A DNA stretch of 64,000 nucleotides from Pseudorhodoferax soli (GCF_003337555.1 NZ_QPJK01000004.1:161320-225319), one strand, 5' to 3'. Shown: positions 34,322-43,511, counted from the first letter of the stretch. Notes: generated by a model not told the origin, from the letters alone. A program made the numbers and translations.

Positions 34322-35518
34322 TCATGCGGCGGTCCTCGCCAGCCACTGTTCGGCCAGCCGCACCCAGTAGCTCGCGCCCAGCGGAATCAGCTCGTCGTTG
34401 AAGTCGTAGCTGGGGTTGTGGATCGTGCAGGGCCCGCCGCCGTGGCCGATCTCGCGGTGCGCGCCGTCGCCGTTGCCGATGAAGCAGTAGGCGCCTGGCC
34501 GGGCTTGCAGCATGTAGGCGAAGTCTTCGGCGCCCATGGTCGGCTCCTGCGGGCGCACGTTGTCGGCGCCGACGATGCCGGCCATGACGTCCCGCGCGAA
34601 CGCGGTCTCGGCCGGATGGTTCACGGTGGGCGGGTAGTTGCGCACGAACTCGAACTCGCACTGGGCGTCGAAGGCCGCGCAGATGTTCTCGGCGATGGCC
34701 TGCATGCGCTGCTCGATCAGGTCCAGCACCTCCAGCGTGAAGGTGCGCACCGTGCCCTGCAGTTCGCAGCTGTCGGGCACCACGTTGGTGGCCTCGCCGG
34801 CATGGACCATGGTGACCGAGATCACGCCCGCGTCCACCGGCTTCTTGTTGCGGCTGATGATGGTCTGGAAGGCCTGCACCATCTGGCACGCGATGGGCAC
34901 CGGGTCGGTGCCCATGTGCGGTAGCGCCGCATGGCTGCCCTTGCCGCGGATGGTGATCTTGAATTCGTTGCTCGACGCCATCACCGGCCCCGCGCTGAGC
35001 GCGAAGCTGCCCACCGGCAGGCCCGGCCAGTTGTGCATGCCGAACACGGCCTCCACCGGGAACTGTTCGAACAAGCCGTCCTTGATCATCTCGCGCGCTC
35101 CGCCGCCGCCCTCCTCGGCCGGCTGGAAGATCAGGTAGACGGTGCCGTCGAAGTTGCGGTTCTTCGCCAGGTGCTGGGCCGCCGCCAGCAGCATGGCCGT
35201 GTGGCCATCGTGGCCGCAGGCGTGCATCTTTCCCTGGTGGGTGCTGGCATGGGCGAAGGTGTTGAACTCCTGCATGGGCAGTGCGTCGATGTCGGCGCGC
35301 AGGCCGATCGCGCGGGACGAGCTGCCGCTCTTGACGATGCCGACCACGCCGGTCGTGCCCATGCCGCGGTGGATGGGGATGCCCCATTCCGTGAGCCTGG
35401 CGGCCACGAGATCGGCCGTGCGGACCTCCTCGAAACACAGCTCGGGATGGGCGTGGATGTCGCGGCGGATGGCGGCAATGCCGGCGGCCTGGCCAACGAT
35501 GGAATCGATGAGCTTCAT
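34322..35518 (-). CDS. M20D-family amidohydrolase (hippurate hydrolase-like)
   Basis: A 398-residue product from ATG 35518 (MKLIDSIVG); a start at 35548 would add ten residues. Metal-binding and catalytic segments of the M20D group are intact: ACGHDGHTAMLLAAA, IFQPAEEGGGGAREMI, FGMHNWPGLPVG, and the C-terminal PTMGAEDFAYML. Such enzymes cleave N-acyl amino acids, often with a di-Mn or di-Zn centre. No signal peptide, so cytoplasmic. The PEP-CTERM gene at 35738 is divergent. Confidence 0.9.
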   Translation of the reverse strand: MKLIDSIVGQAAGIAAIRRDIHAHPELCFEEVRTADLVAARLTEWGIPIHRGMGTTGVVGIVKSGSSSRAIGLRADIDALPMQEFNTFAHASTHQGKMHACGHDGHTAMLLAAAQHLAKNRNFDGTVYLIFQPAEEGGGGAREMIKDGLFEQFPVEAVFGMHNWPGLPVGSFALSAGPVMASSNEFKITIRGKGSHAALPHMGTDPVPIACQMVQAFQTIISRNKKPVDAGVISVTMVHAGEATNVVPDSCELQGTVRTFTLEVLDLIEQRMQAIAENICAAFDAQCEFEFVRNYPPTVNHPAETAFARDVMAGIVGADNVRPQEPTMGAEDFAYMLQARPGAYCFIGNGDGAHREIGHGGGPCTIHNPSYDFNDELIPLGASYWVRLAEQWLARTAA

Positions 35519-35737
35519 GTGACTGACGTCATGTCGGGTGGCGGGCATTGCAGTCTAGCGGCGATGCCTCTCCCTGGGGAAACCCGGGCGGGTGAAACAG
35601 ACGACACAAAACAAGCGCGACTTCAGCAAATCGATGGATTGTTTTTGTGACGCCGTGTGACATAGTGCGCCGCAAGAACAAATTTTTGCAAGTTCGCCGC
35701 AGCGCGACGAGCGGGTAGCGGTAGGAGGAGGAATCAC

Positions 35738-36370
35738 ATGGTTGCGCACAGTTGGAAACGCTGGCTGGTTGCCGGCATGGTGTCCATCGCGGGCCTCTCC
35801 GAGGCTGCGCCGGTGGAGGTAAGGGTCGACGGAACAGGTCCATTTGCTGCGGGTTCCACACTGGTGGTGCGGCTGTTCGATACCGACCTGTCCTCGGCGA
35901 TCTGCGTGGCGGGCATATGCGCTGCGGATCTGCGCGTGAAGTTCGATACGGCGCTGATCCAGGAGCCCGTGGTCGGCGATCTCTTCCCCGGTTGGGCCGG
36001 TCCGGGCGAAACCTTCAGCCTCATTGGCGCGACCACCATGGAAAGCGGCTCGCTGGCTTTCATCGACATCTCGCTGTTCGCATTCCCCAGCGCGGCGATC
36101 CCCGCCGGCTGGACCGACATCGAGATTCTGAGCCTGAGCTTTACCGTGCAGGCGGGCGCAGGCGGCACGGGCGCCGTCACGGTCGAGCCGTTCGCCCTGC
36201 GGCTGGACGGCGGGCCCAGTTACGAATTCGCCGGGGCTGCGTCCCCCGCATTCGACGTGGCCGCGGCCAACACCGTGCCTGAGCCCGCCAGCTTCGCGCT
36301 GATGGCCATGGGCCTGGGCCTCGGCGGCTGGACGACCCGCCGCCGACGCTCCGCGGCACCCGCCGCCTGA
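35738..36370 (+). CDS. PEP-CTERM sorting-domain protein with cohesin-like body
   Basis: A 210-residue protein with an excellent AGGAGGAGGA ribosome site. Signal peptide (RWLVAGMVSIAGLSEA), then a beta-sandwich whose pattern (FAAGSTLVVRLFDTD, LRVKFDTALIQEPVVGDLFPGW, IDISLFAF) resembles cohesin-like carbohydrate-binding folds. The sorting tail is VPEPAS, a hydrophobic helix (FALMAMGLGLGGW) and TTRRRR. It precedes the giant-protein secretion operon by 90 bases and may belong to the same extracellular-matrix programme, though its own promoter and start are distinct. Confidence 0.85.
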   Translation: MVAHSWKRWLVAGMVSIAGLSEAAPVEVRVDGTGPFAAGSTLVVRLFDTDLSSAICVAGICAADLRVKFDTALIQEPVVGDLFPGWAGPGETFSLIGATTMESGSLAFIDISLFAFPSAAIPAGWTDIEILSLSFTVQAGAGGTGAVTVEPFALRLDGGPSYEFAGAASPAFDVAAANTVPEPASFALMAMGLGLGGWTTRRRRSAAPAA

Positions 36371-36460
36371 GTTCTCTTCCAGCAAATTAGTCGCTCCCGC
36401 TGGCGGCCGCGTGCCCCGGGCGCGGAGCGGCACGTACGGCTCCTGCCAGGGGGAAGCACG

Positions 36461-38368
36461 ATGGGTCTTGCTGCGCCTTCGACGAGCGCCGCCGCGTCCG
36501 CATCGGGCGCGGCGAACGAGGCCACGCACCGCATGCTGGGCGACGCTTCGGATGCGCGCGCCTTCCTGCGCCAGTGGCTGGCCCTGGCCGTGGCGCGCCT
36601 GCCGCAGGTCGACGGCGCGTTGCTGCTGGTCGAGGACGAGGCCGGCGTTCTGGTGCCCGGTGCCATGTGGCCCGAGCAGATCGCCGATGTGAGCCCCTAC
36701 GCCCAGGCCGCCCAGGCCTGCGTGGACAGCCGGCGCGACGTGGTGCTGCCGCTGGCGCCGCCCGCCGAGCCCGCCACCGCCGCGCTCAAGCGGGTGCAGC
36801 CGCCCCGCGACCAGGTGGTCGTGGCCTCGCCCCTGTTCAGCGCCCAGCGCCTGATCGGCGCGCTGGTGTTCATGACACGCCGTGGTGGCGAAGCCGAGGT
36901 GGCCCGCGCCGTGACCGACCTGCAATGGGGCGCCGGCTGGCTTGACGCACTGGCGCGCAGCCGTGGCCGCGAGGCCGAACAGGCCGCGCTGCAACGCGCC
37001 CGCGCCGGCCTCGACCTGGTGGCGCTGATCGCCCAGTACGACCAGGTGGACGACGCCTGCCTGGCCGTCGCTGCCGAACTCGCCCGCGCCGTCGGCGGCC
37101 TGCGCGTGGCCATCGGCCTGGTGGCGCCGGGCGGCAGGCTGCGCCTGGTGGCGCTCTCGCACGCCGCCTGGTTCGACCGCAAGAGCCAGCAGGCCGCCGC
37201 CATCGAGCGCGCCATGGCCGAAGCCGTGGAGCAGCGCTGCAGCCTGTCCTGGCCGCCCGTGCACGGCGACCCGCAGCGCGTAGACCGCGCCCAGCACGAC
37301 GTGGCGTCCGCCATGCCTGGCCCGGACGACGCGCCCGGCGGCGTGCTGACCGTGCCCATCGTGGCCGGTGCGCGCGCGGTCGGCGCCGTGGTCTGGCACC
37401 TGCCGGCGGCACAGGTCACGCCGGCCTTCATGGCGCAGATCGAAGGTATCGCCGTGGTGCTGGCCCCGCTGCTGGCGCGCCTGCAGGATGCCTCGCGCTG
37501 GTTCTCGGGCGCGGTGCCGGCGCAGCTGCGCCAGGGCTGGGCCGCGCTGCGCGACCCGCGCCGCCCGGCCTTCGCGGTCGGCGGCGCGCTGTTGCTGGCC
37601 GCGCTGGCCGCCGTGGCCTTGGTGCCCACGGCCTACCGCGTGCCGGCCCGCGCCGTGCTCGAAGGCGAGGTGCAGCGCGTCCTGGCGGCGCCGTTCGAAG
37701 GCTTCGTGGCCGAGGCCCCGGTGCGCGCCGGCCAGCGCGTGACGCGCGGCGAACTGCTGGCCCGGCTTGACGACCGCGACCTCGCCATCGAGCAGGCCCG
37801 GCTGCGCGCCGAACTCGCGCAGCAGGAGCAAAAGCTCGCCGAGGCCATGGCCACCCACAACCGCGCCGAATCCGCCGTGGTCTCGGCCCAGGTCGGCGAG
37901 ACCCTGGCCAAGCTCGAACAGGTTACCCAGCGCATGCAGCGCACGCGGGTGGAGGCGCCCTTCGATGGCGTGCTCGTGGCCGGCGACTGGTCGCAGGCCA
38001 TCGGCAGCCCGATCGAGCAGGGCAAGATGCTGTTCACGCTGGCGCCGCTGACGGGCTACCGCGTGGTGCTCAAGGTCGACGAGCGCGACGTGCGCGACGT
38101 GGCCCCGGGCCAGCACGGGGCGCTGGTGCTCTCGGGCATGGCGGCCGAGCGCCTGCCCTTCGTGGTGCGCCAGATCTCGGTGGCCACGGCCGAGGAAGGC
38201 GCCAACCTGTTCCGCGTCGAGGCCGACCTGGTCGGCACGCCCGAGCGCCTGCGCCCCGGCATGGAGGGCGTGGGCAAGATCGAGGCGGGCGAGCGCACGC
38301 TGCTGTGGATCGCCACGCGGCGCCTGGTGGACTGGGCGCGCGTCACGCTGTGGCGCTCCCTGCCCTGA
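36461..38368 (+). CDS. GAF-GAF-HlyD membrane adaptor protein
   Basis: A 635-residue protein, first gene of the five-gene operon. A GGGGGAA ribosome site precedes ATG 36461. Residues about 30-165 and 180-345 are two GAF-like domains on the cytoplasmic side (ALLLVEDEAGVLVPG, VVASPLFSAQRLIGALVFM, then VAIGLVAPGGRLRLVALS, VLTVPIVAGARAVGAVVW). One transmembrane helix at about 370-392 is followed by a periplasmic HlyD/biotinyl-lipoyl adaptor region: VQRVLAAPFEGFVAEAPVRAG, a short coiled coil (LRAELAQQEQKLAEAMATH) and VEAPFDGVLVAGDW. Normal HlyD adaptors lack GAF domains. The fusion suggests export that senses a cytoplasmic ligand or partner. The next gene starts 17 bases after the stop. Confidence 0.85.
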   Translation: MGLAAPSTSAAASASGAANEATHRMLGDASDARAFLRQWLALAVARLPQVDGALLLVEDEAGVLVPGAMWPEQIADVSPYAQAAQACVDSRRDVVLPLAPPAEPATAALKRVQPPRDQVVVASPLFSAQRLIGALVFMTRRGGEAEVARAVTDLQWGAGWLDALARSRGREAEQAALQRARAGLDLVALIAQYDQVDDACLAVAAELARAVGGLRVAIGLVAPGGRLRLVALSHAAWFDRKSQQAAAIERAMAEAVEQRCSLSWPPVHGDPQRVDRAQHDVASAMPGPDDAPGGVLTVPIVAGARAVGAVVWHLPAAQVTPAFMAQIEGIAVVLAPLLARLQDASRWFSGAVPAQLRQGWAALRDPRRPAFAVGGALLLAALAAVALVPTAYRVPARAVLEGEVQRVLAAPFEGFVAEAPVRAGQRVTRGELLARLDDRDLAIEQARLRAELAQQEQKLAEAMATHNRAESAVVSAQVGETLAKLEQVTQRMQRTRVEAPFDGVLVAGDWSQAIGSPIEQGKMLFTLAPLTGYRVVLKVDERDVRDVAPGQHGALVLSGMAAERLPFVVRQISVATAEEGANLFRVEADLVGTPERLRPGMEGVGKIEAGERTLLWIATRRLVDWARVTLWRSLP

Positions 38369-38384
38369 AAGCACAGGCGCAGCC

Positions 38385-40559
38385 ATGGGCCAGGAATTCC
38401 AGTCCGCACATTGGTACCGCGTGTCCGCGGTGCGGCCGCGCCTGGCGCCCGAGCTGCGGGCCCAGCGCCAGACCATCCGCGGCACCGCCTGGTACGTGCT
38501 GTTCGACCCGCTCAACCAGCGCACCCACCGGCTCACGCCCGAGGCCTGGTTCGTGGTCTCGCGCATGGACGGGCGCCACACAGTCGAGCAGCTGTGGCAG
38601 GCCGCGGTCGATGCGCTGGGCGAGAAGGCGCCGCCGCAAGACGAGCTGATCCAGCTGCTCTCGCAGCTGCACGAGGCCGATGCACTGGCCTCCGACGCCA
38701 TGCCCGACATGGACGACCAGCTGCGCCGGCGCGACCGCCAGCGCCGCCAGCAGTGGCTGCGCAACCTCAAGAATCCGATGGCGCTGCGCTTTCGGCTCTG
38801 GGACCCGGACAGCTTCCTCACGCGCACCCTGCCCGCCGTGGCCTGGCTGCTCGGCCCGGTGGGCGCCCTCCTGTGGCTGGCCGTGGTGCTGCCGGCTGGC
38901 GTTCTGGCCTGGCAGAACTGGGGCGAGATCGCCGGCAATGCCTCCGACGCGCTGCTGTCGGCCACCAGCCTGCTGACCATGGCCGTGGTCTACCCCGGCG
39001 TGAAGTTCATCCATGAGATGTCGCACGCCTACGCCGCGCGCCGCCACGGCGCCGAAGTGCACGACATGGGCCTCATGTTCCTGGTGTTCGCGCCCGTGCC
39101 TTATGTCGATGCCTCGGGCAGTGCCGCCTTCCCGCGGCGCAGCCAGCGCGCGCTGGTGGCCGGCATCGGCATGCTGGCCGAGCTGTTCCTGGCCGCGCTG
39201 GCGCTGTGGGTCTGGCTGGCCGTGGAGCCCGGCCTGGTGCGCTCGCTGGCCTTCAGCACGATGGTGCTGGGCGGGCTGTCCACGCTGCTGTTCAACGGCA
39301 ACCCGCTGCTGCGCTTCGACGGCTACTTCGTGCTGTGCGACGCCATCGAGGTGCCCAACCTGGCGCAGCGCAGCAACGCCTTCTGGATCTGGCTCATCAA
39401 GCGCCACGCCTTTGGCCTGGAGCAGTCCCGCCAGCCCGAGATGGTGGCCGGCGAGGGCAAGTGGCTGGCCGCCTACGCGCCGCTGTCGCTGGCTTACCGG
39501 CTGTCGATCACGCTGGGTATCGCGATCTTCCTGGGCCAGGAGTACCTCTACCTGGGCCTGGCCATCGGCATCTGGGGCATGCTGACGCAGTTCGTCTGGC
39601 CGCTGCTCAAGGGCCTGCGCTGGCTCTGGGCCGGCACCGACCTGGTGGGCCGCCGGCTGCGGCCCGCGGTGGTCACCACCGTCTTCGTCGGCCTTGCCGC
39701 GCTGGGCCTGCTGGGCATCCCGGCGCCGCGCAGCAGCTATGCCCAGGGCGTGGTCTGGCCGGCCGAATCGGCGCAGCTGCGGGCCGGGGAATCGGGCTTC
39801 GTCGCCGCCGTGCGCGGCGCGCCGGGCCAGGCGGTCGGCGAGGGCGCGCTGGTGTTGGCGCTGACCAACGACCAGCTCGAACGCGACCTCGAAACCGCCA
39901 AGGCACGCGAGGACCAGGCCCGCGCGCGCTGGCAGGCCGCGCTGGCCGCCACCCGCACGCGCGTGGACGCGGCCGGTGCGCGTGTCGAACTGGCCGTGGC
40001 CACGGCTGCGCTGCACCAGGCCGAGGACGAACACCAGCATGCGCTGCGCAAGCAGGCCGGCCTGCGCGTGGTGGCCCAGCGCGACGGCGTGCTGGCGCTG
40101 CCGCTGGCCGCCGACCTGCCCGGCCGCTGGCTGCGCAAGGGCGAGAACGTGGGCCACCTGCGCACCGACGACGCGCCCACCGTGCGCGTGGTCGTCACCC
40201 AGGACGACATCGACGGCGTGCGCGCCGGCCCCGAGCGCATTCAGGTGCGCCTGGCCGGCGACCTGGGTCAGACCGTGCCCGCGCAGCTCGTGCGCGAGGT
40301 GCCGGGCGGCGACAACAGCCTGCCCTCGATGGCCCTGGCGCTGGAGCATGGCGGCACCGTGGCGGTGGACCCGCGCCAGAGCGAGGAGCCGCGCGCGCTG
40401 AACCGCGTGTTCCAGTTCGATCTGGCGCTGCCGCAGACCGTGGGCGCCGCGCGCATCGGCGAACGCGCCCATGTGCGCTTCGTGCTCGACGACGAACCGC
40501 TGGGCCTGCAGGGCTGGCGCCGCCTGCGCCAGCTGCTGCTGTCCAAGCTCACGCTCTAG
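38385..40559 (+). CDS. PqqD-like/M50 zinc metallopeptidase/HlyD fusion membrane protein
   Basis: A 724-residue polytopic protein. Residues about 20-105 resemble a PqqD-like peptide-binding domain (TAWYVLFDPLNQRTHRLTPEAW, then VEQLWQAAVDALGEKAP). Residues about 150-435 form a membrane domain of M50 (site-2 protease) type with the zinc motif HEMSH (H210, E211, H214) and a downstream GNPLLRFDGYF segment that supplies the third ligand Asp. Residues about 455-715 form a HlyD-like periplasmic adaptor with a coiled coil and lipoyl halves. It could be the inner-membrane core of the exporter or process its substrate. It is tightly spaced on both sides (16 and 17 bases). Confidence 0.85.
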   Translation: MGQEFQSAHWYRVSAVRPRLAPELRAQRQTIRGTAWYVLFDPLNQRTHRLTPEAWFVVSRMDGRHTVEQLWQAAVDALGEKAPPQDELIQLLSQLHEADALASDAMPDMDDQLRRRDRQRRQQWLRNLKNPMALRFRLWDPDSFLTRTLPAVAWLLGPVGALLWLAVVLPAGVLAWQNWGEIAGNASDALLSATSLLTMAVVYPGVKFIHEMSHAYAARRHGAEVHDMGLMFLVFAPVPYVDASGSAAFPRRSQRALVAGIGMLAELFLAALALWVWLAVEPGLVRSLAFSTMVLGGLSTLLFNGNPLLRFDGYFVLCDAIEVPNLAQRSNAFWIWLIKRHAFGLEQSRQPEMVAGEGKWLAAYAPLSLAYRLSITLGIAIFLGQEYLYLGLAIGIWGMLTQFVWPLLKGLRWLWAGTDLVGRRLRPAVVTTVFVGLAALGLLGIPAPRSSYAQGVVWPAESAQLRAGESGFVAAVRGAPGQAVGEGALVLALTNDQLERDLETAKAREDQARARWQAALAATRTRVDAAGARVELAVATAALHQAEDEHQHALRKQAGLRVVAQRDGVLALPLAADLPGRWLRKGENVGHLRTDDAPTVRVVVTQDDIDGVRAGPERIQVRLAGDLGQTVPAQLVREVPGGDNSLPSMALALEHGGTVAVDPRQSEEPRALNRVFQFDLALPQTVGAARIGERAHVRFVLDDEPLGLQGWRRLRQLLLSKLTL

Positions 40560-40576
40560 CACGCAGGAGACCCGCC

Positions 40577-42574
40577 ATGCTCCGCGCCGCGCTGGCCCCC
40601 GCCGCTGCCTCCCTCGCCCCCTCGCCCTGGGTCGAACGCGCCGAGGCGCGCCAGAACGGCATGGACCGCGCCCTGCTCCACGCCGCCGGCAAGCTGCTGG
40701 CCGCCGTGAGTCCGCTGCGGCGCCAGCGCGTGCGGGCGTTCGCGCGGCATGTGCTGGCCAGCGACACGCGGCTGCAGGCCGAGTCGCTGGAGCAGCTGCA
40801 GGCCCGCGCCCAGGCCCTGCGCGCCGCGCTGCGCGCCGATGGGCTGGCCGAGGCCCATGTGGTCGCCGCCTTCGCCCTCGTGCGCGAGGTCAGCGGCCGC
40901 CAGCTGGGCAAGCGCCACTTCCCCGTGCAGCTGATGGGCGGGCGCGCCATCCTCGAAGGCGTGATCGCCGAGATGGCCACCGGCGAGGGCAAGACGCTCA
41001 CCGCCCTGCTACCGGCCGTGACCATGGCGCTGGCCGGCGTGCCCGTGCACGTGGTCACCGTCAACGAGTACCTGGCCGCGCGCGACGCCGACGAGATGAC
41101 GCCCGTCTACGCCTTCTTCGGCCTGGCGGTCGGCAAGGTGCTGCCCGACCAGGAGCCGCCCGAGCGGCGCGAGGCCTACCTGTCCGACGTGACCTACTGC
41201 GTCAACAAGGACCTCACCTTCGACTACCTGCGCGACCGCATCGAGGTGCTGCGCGGCCAGCTGGGCGCGCGCGCGGCCGTGGCCACGCTGGTGGCCGGCC
41301 GCGCCGCCCCGCGCGCCGTGATGCGCGGCCTGTGGTTTGCCATCGTCGACGAGGCCGACAGCGTGTTCATCGACGAGGCCCGCACGCCACTCATCATCTC
41401 GGCCACCAGGCCCGGCGGCGCCGGCATCCCCGAATACGACGCGGCACTGGCCCAGGCCGCGCGGCTACAGGCCGGCGCGCACTACCTGCTGCGCGAACGC
41501 GAGCGCCACGTGGTGCTGACCGAGGCCGGCCGTGCCTGGGTGCTGGCCCTGCAGGACGACGCCTTGCCGCGCGCCGATGTGGACCGCACACGCCTGCTGG
41601 AGCAGGCCCTCTCTGCCCTGCACTGCTACACGCGCGACCGCCACTACATCGTGGCCGACGGCAAGGTGCAGATCGTCGACGAATACACCGGCCGCGTGAT
41701 GGCCGACCGCAGCTGGGAGAGCGGCCTGCACCAGATGGTCGAGCGCAAGGAGGCGCTGGAGATCACCGCGCGCCGGCACACCACGGCGCGCATCACCTAC
41801 CAGCGCCTGTTCCGCCGCTACCTGCGCGTGGGCGGCATGAGCGGCACCGTCACCGAGACCGCGGGCGAGCTCAAGTCGGTGCTGGGCCTGGACGTGCTGC
41901 GCATCGGCACGCACCGGCCCATCCTGCGGCGCGACCTGGGCACCCGCCTGTTCGCGCACAGCGCGCAGCGCGACGCGGCCGTGGTGCAGTCCGCGCTGGC
42001 GCAGGCGGCCCGGGGCCGCGCCGTGTTGGTGGGCACGCGCTCGGTCGCCGCGTCCGAGCGCATCGGCGCGCTGCTGGCCGCCGCCGGTGCGGCGCACCAG
42101 GTGCTCAACGCCAAGCAGGACGCCGAGGAGGCCACTATCGTCACCGGTGCCGGCGCGCCAGGCCGCATCACGGTGGCCACCAACATGGCCGGCCGCGGCA
42201 CCGACATCCACCTCGATGCCGCGGTGCGCAGCGCGGGCGGCCTGCATGTGGTGCTGACCGAGTTCCACGACTCCACGCGCATCGACCGCCAGCTCTACGG
42301 CCGCTCGGGCCGCCAGGGCGACCCCGGCAGCTTCGAGAGCCTGGTGGCACTCGACGACGAACTGTTCACCACCCATGCCGCGGCGCTGCAGGCCTGGGTG
42401 GGCGCGCGCTGCCGGCCCGATGTGCGGGGCCGCCTGCCCGGCTGGGCCGCGCAGGCGCTGCGCCGCTGGGCCCAGCAGCGCGCCGAGGCCCACCACGCCG
42501 ACGTGCGGCGCCAGACGCTCAGCCACGAGCGCGACAACGACCGGCTGCTGGCCTTCGCCGGCCGCTCCGAATGA
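40577..42574 (+). CDS. Truncated SecA-like ATPase
   Basis: A 665-residue protein (canonical SecA is about 900) with GGAGA before ATG 40577. Motor elements are intact: Walker A ATGEGKT at 134-140, VDEADSVFIDEARTPLIIS from 257, a short preprotein-crosslinking-type insertion, MSGTVTET, VLVGTRSV, NMAGRGTDI from 536 and GRSGRQGDPG. The protein stops in the region matching the start of SecA's long scaffold helix. It lacks the two-helix finger, the helical wing and the C-terminal zinc tail. It is a dedicated accessory motor, not the housekeeping SecA. Its operon partners suggest that it powers export of the giant protein, perhaps through another channel. Confidence 0.88.
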   Translation: MLRAALAPAAASLAPSPWVERAEARQNGMDRALLHAAGKLLAAVSPLRRQRVRAFARHVLASDTRLQAESLEQLQARAQALRAALRADGLAEAHVVAAFALVREVSGRQLGKRHFPVQLMGGRAILEGVIAEMATGEGKTLTALLPAVTMALAGVPVHVVTVNEYLAARDADEMTPVYAFFGLAVGKVLPDQEPPERREAYLSDVTYCVNKDLTFDYLRDRIEVLRGQLGARAAVATLVAGRAAPRAVMRGLWFAIVDEADSVFIDEARTPLIISATRPGGAGIPEYDAALAQAARLQAGAHYLLRERERHVVLTEAGRAWVLALQDDALPRADVDRTRLLEQALSALHCYTRDRHYIVADGKVQIVDEYTGRVMADRSWESGLHQMVERKEALEITARRHTTARITYQRLFRRYLRVGGMSGTVTETAGELKSVLGLDVLRIGTHRPILRRDLGTRLFAHSAQRDAAVVQSALAQAARGRAVLVGTRSVAASERIGALLAAAGAAHQVLNAKQDAEEATIVTGAGAPGRITVATNMAGRGTDIHLDAAVRSAGGLHVVLTEFHDSTRIDRQLYGRSGRQGDPGSFESLVALDDELFTTHAAALQAWVGARCRPDVRGRLPGWAAQALRRWAQQRAEAHHADVRRQTLSHERDNDRLLAFAGRSE

Positions 42575-42585
42575 GGAGATCTGCC

Positions 42586-43455
42586 ATGACCCGGAACCTG
42601 CATCTGATGGGCCTGCTCGCCGCCGCCTGGGCCGCACACCCCTGCGTGCTGGCCGCCGAATTCAACTGCCTGATCGAGCCCCGCAAGGTGGTCGAGCTGC
42701 GCAGCCCCAGCACCGGCGTGGTCGACCGCGTCGACGCCGAGCGCGGCCAGCTGGTGCGCGCCGGCCAGGTGCTGGTGTCGCTCGATTCGGGCCTGGAACG
42801 CGCCGCGCTCGACATCGCCCGCCACCGCGCCACCATGGAAGGCGCGGTCAAGACCGGCGAGAGCCGGCTGGCCTTCGCATCGCAGAAGTTCCAGCGCCGC
42901 GACGAACTGCTCTCGCAGAAGTACGTCTCGCAGCAGGACCACGACGAATCGCGCACCGAGATGCGGCTGGCGCAAAGCGAGCTGCAGGACGCGCGCGACA
43001 ACCGCCGCCTGGCCGAGCTCGACGTGCGCCGCAACGAGGAGCAGATCCGCCTGCGCACCATCCGCAGCCCCGTCACCGGCGTGGTGGTCGACCGCAATGT
43101 GCACGTGGGCGAGCTGGCCGACCCGGGCGAGCAGCGCAAGCCGCTGCTGCGCATCGCCGAGATCTCCACCCTCTACGTGGAGGCCGTGCTGCCGGCCGAG
43201 GCCTACGCCCATGTGCGCGTGGGCCAGCAGGGCACCGTGCGCGCCGAGTTGCCCGTCAAGGTGAACGCCGCCGCCACCGTGCGCGTGGTCGACAAGGTGC
43301 TGGACGCGGCCTCCGGCACCTTCGGCGTGCGCCTGGAGCTGCCCAACCCGCAGACCGAGATTCCCGCCGGCATCGCCTGCCGCGTCGACCTGCCCGACGT
43401 GCCCGCCTCGCCGGCCCGGCGCGAGCAGCGCCGATTCGACCCCAGCAAGGGCTGA
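42586..43455 (+). CDS. HlyD/RND-type periplasmic adaptor protein
   Basis: A 289-residue protein (GAGGAG before ATG 42586, 11 bases after the SecA-like stop). A signal peptide (LMGLLAAAWAAHPCVLAAEF) suggests a soluble periplasmic protein; the Cys lacks a good lipobox. A compact membrane-fusion fold follows: lipoyl half VVELRSPSTGVVDRVDAERG, an alpha-hairpin with FQRRDELLSQKYVSQQDHDE, second lipoyl half LRTIRSPVTGVVVDRNVHVGE, then a beta-barrel domain. The short hairpin resembles RND adaptors. With the two other HlyD-type proteins it could bridge the inner membrane parts to an outer membrane channel not seen in the window. Confidence 0.88.
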   Translation: MTRNLHLMGLLAAAWAAHPCVLAAEFNCLIEPRKVVELRSPSTGVVDRVDAERGQLVRAGQVLVSLDSGLERAALDIARHRATMEGAVKTGESRLAFASQKFQRRDELLSQKYVSQQDHDESRTEMRLAQSELQDARDNRRLAELDVRRNEEQIRLRTIRSPVTGVVVDRNVHVGELADPGEQRKPLLRIAEISTLYVEAVLPAEAYAHVRVGQQGTVRAELPVKVNAAATVRVVDKVLDAASGTFGVRLELPNPQTEIPAGIACRVDLPDVPASPARREQRRFDPSKG

Positions 43456-43511
43456 CAGCCCGCCCCGGACACACACCAGAGACACGCGCCAAGCGCACCA
43501 GGAGAGACACC

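Noticed and set aside
36371-36460. A possible hairpin between the PEP-CTERM gene and the GAF-HlyD gene
   Set aside because: Only imperfect GC pairing could be drawn and no T tract follows, so I could not support a terminator. Whether the PEP-CTERM gene is cotranscribed with the operon stays open.
35555-38980. A 1,141-codon minus-strand frame across the PEP-CTERM gene and the GAF-HlyD gene
   Set aside because: It spans several genuine genes on the other strand, has no recognisable domain, and its composition is that of an antisense frame.
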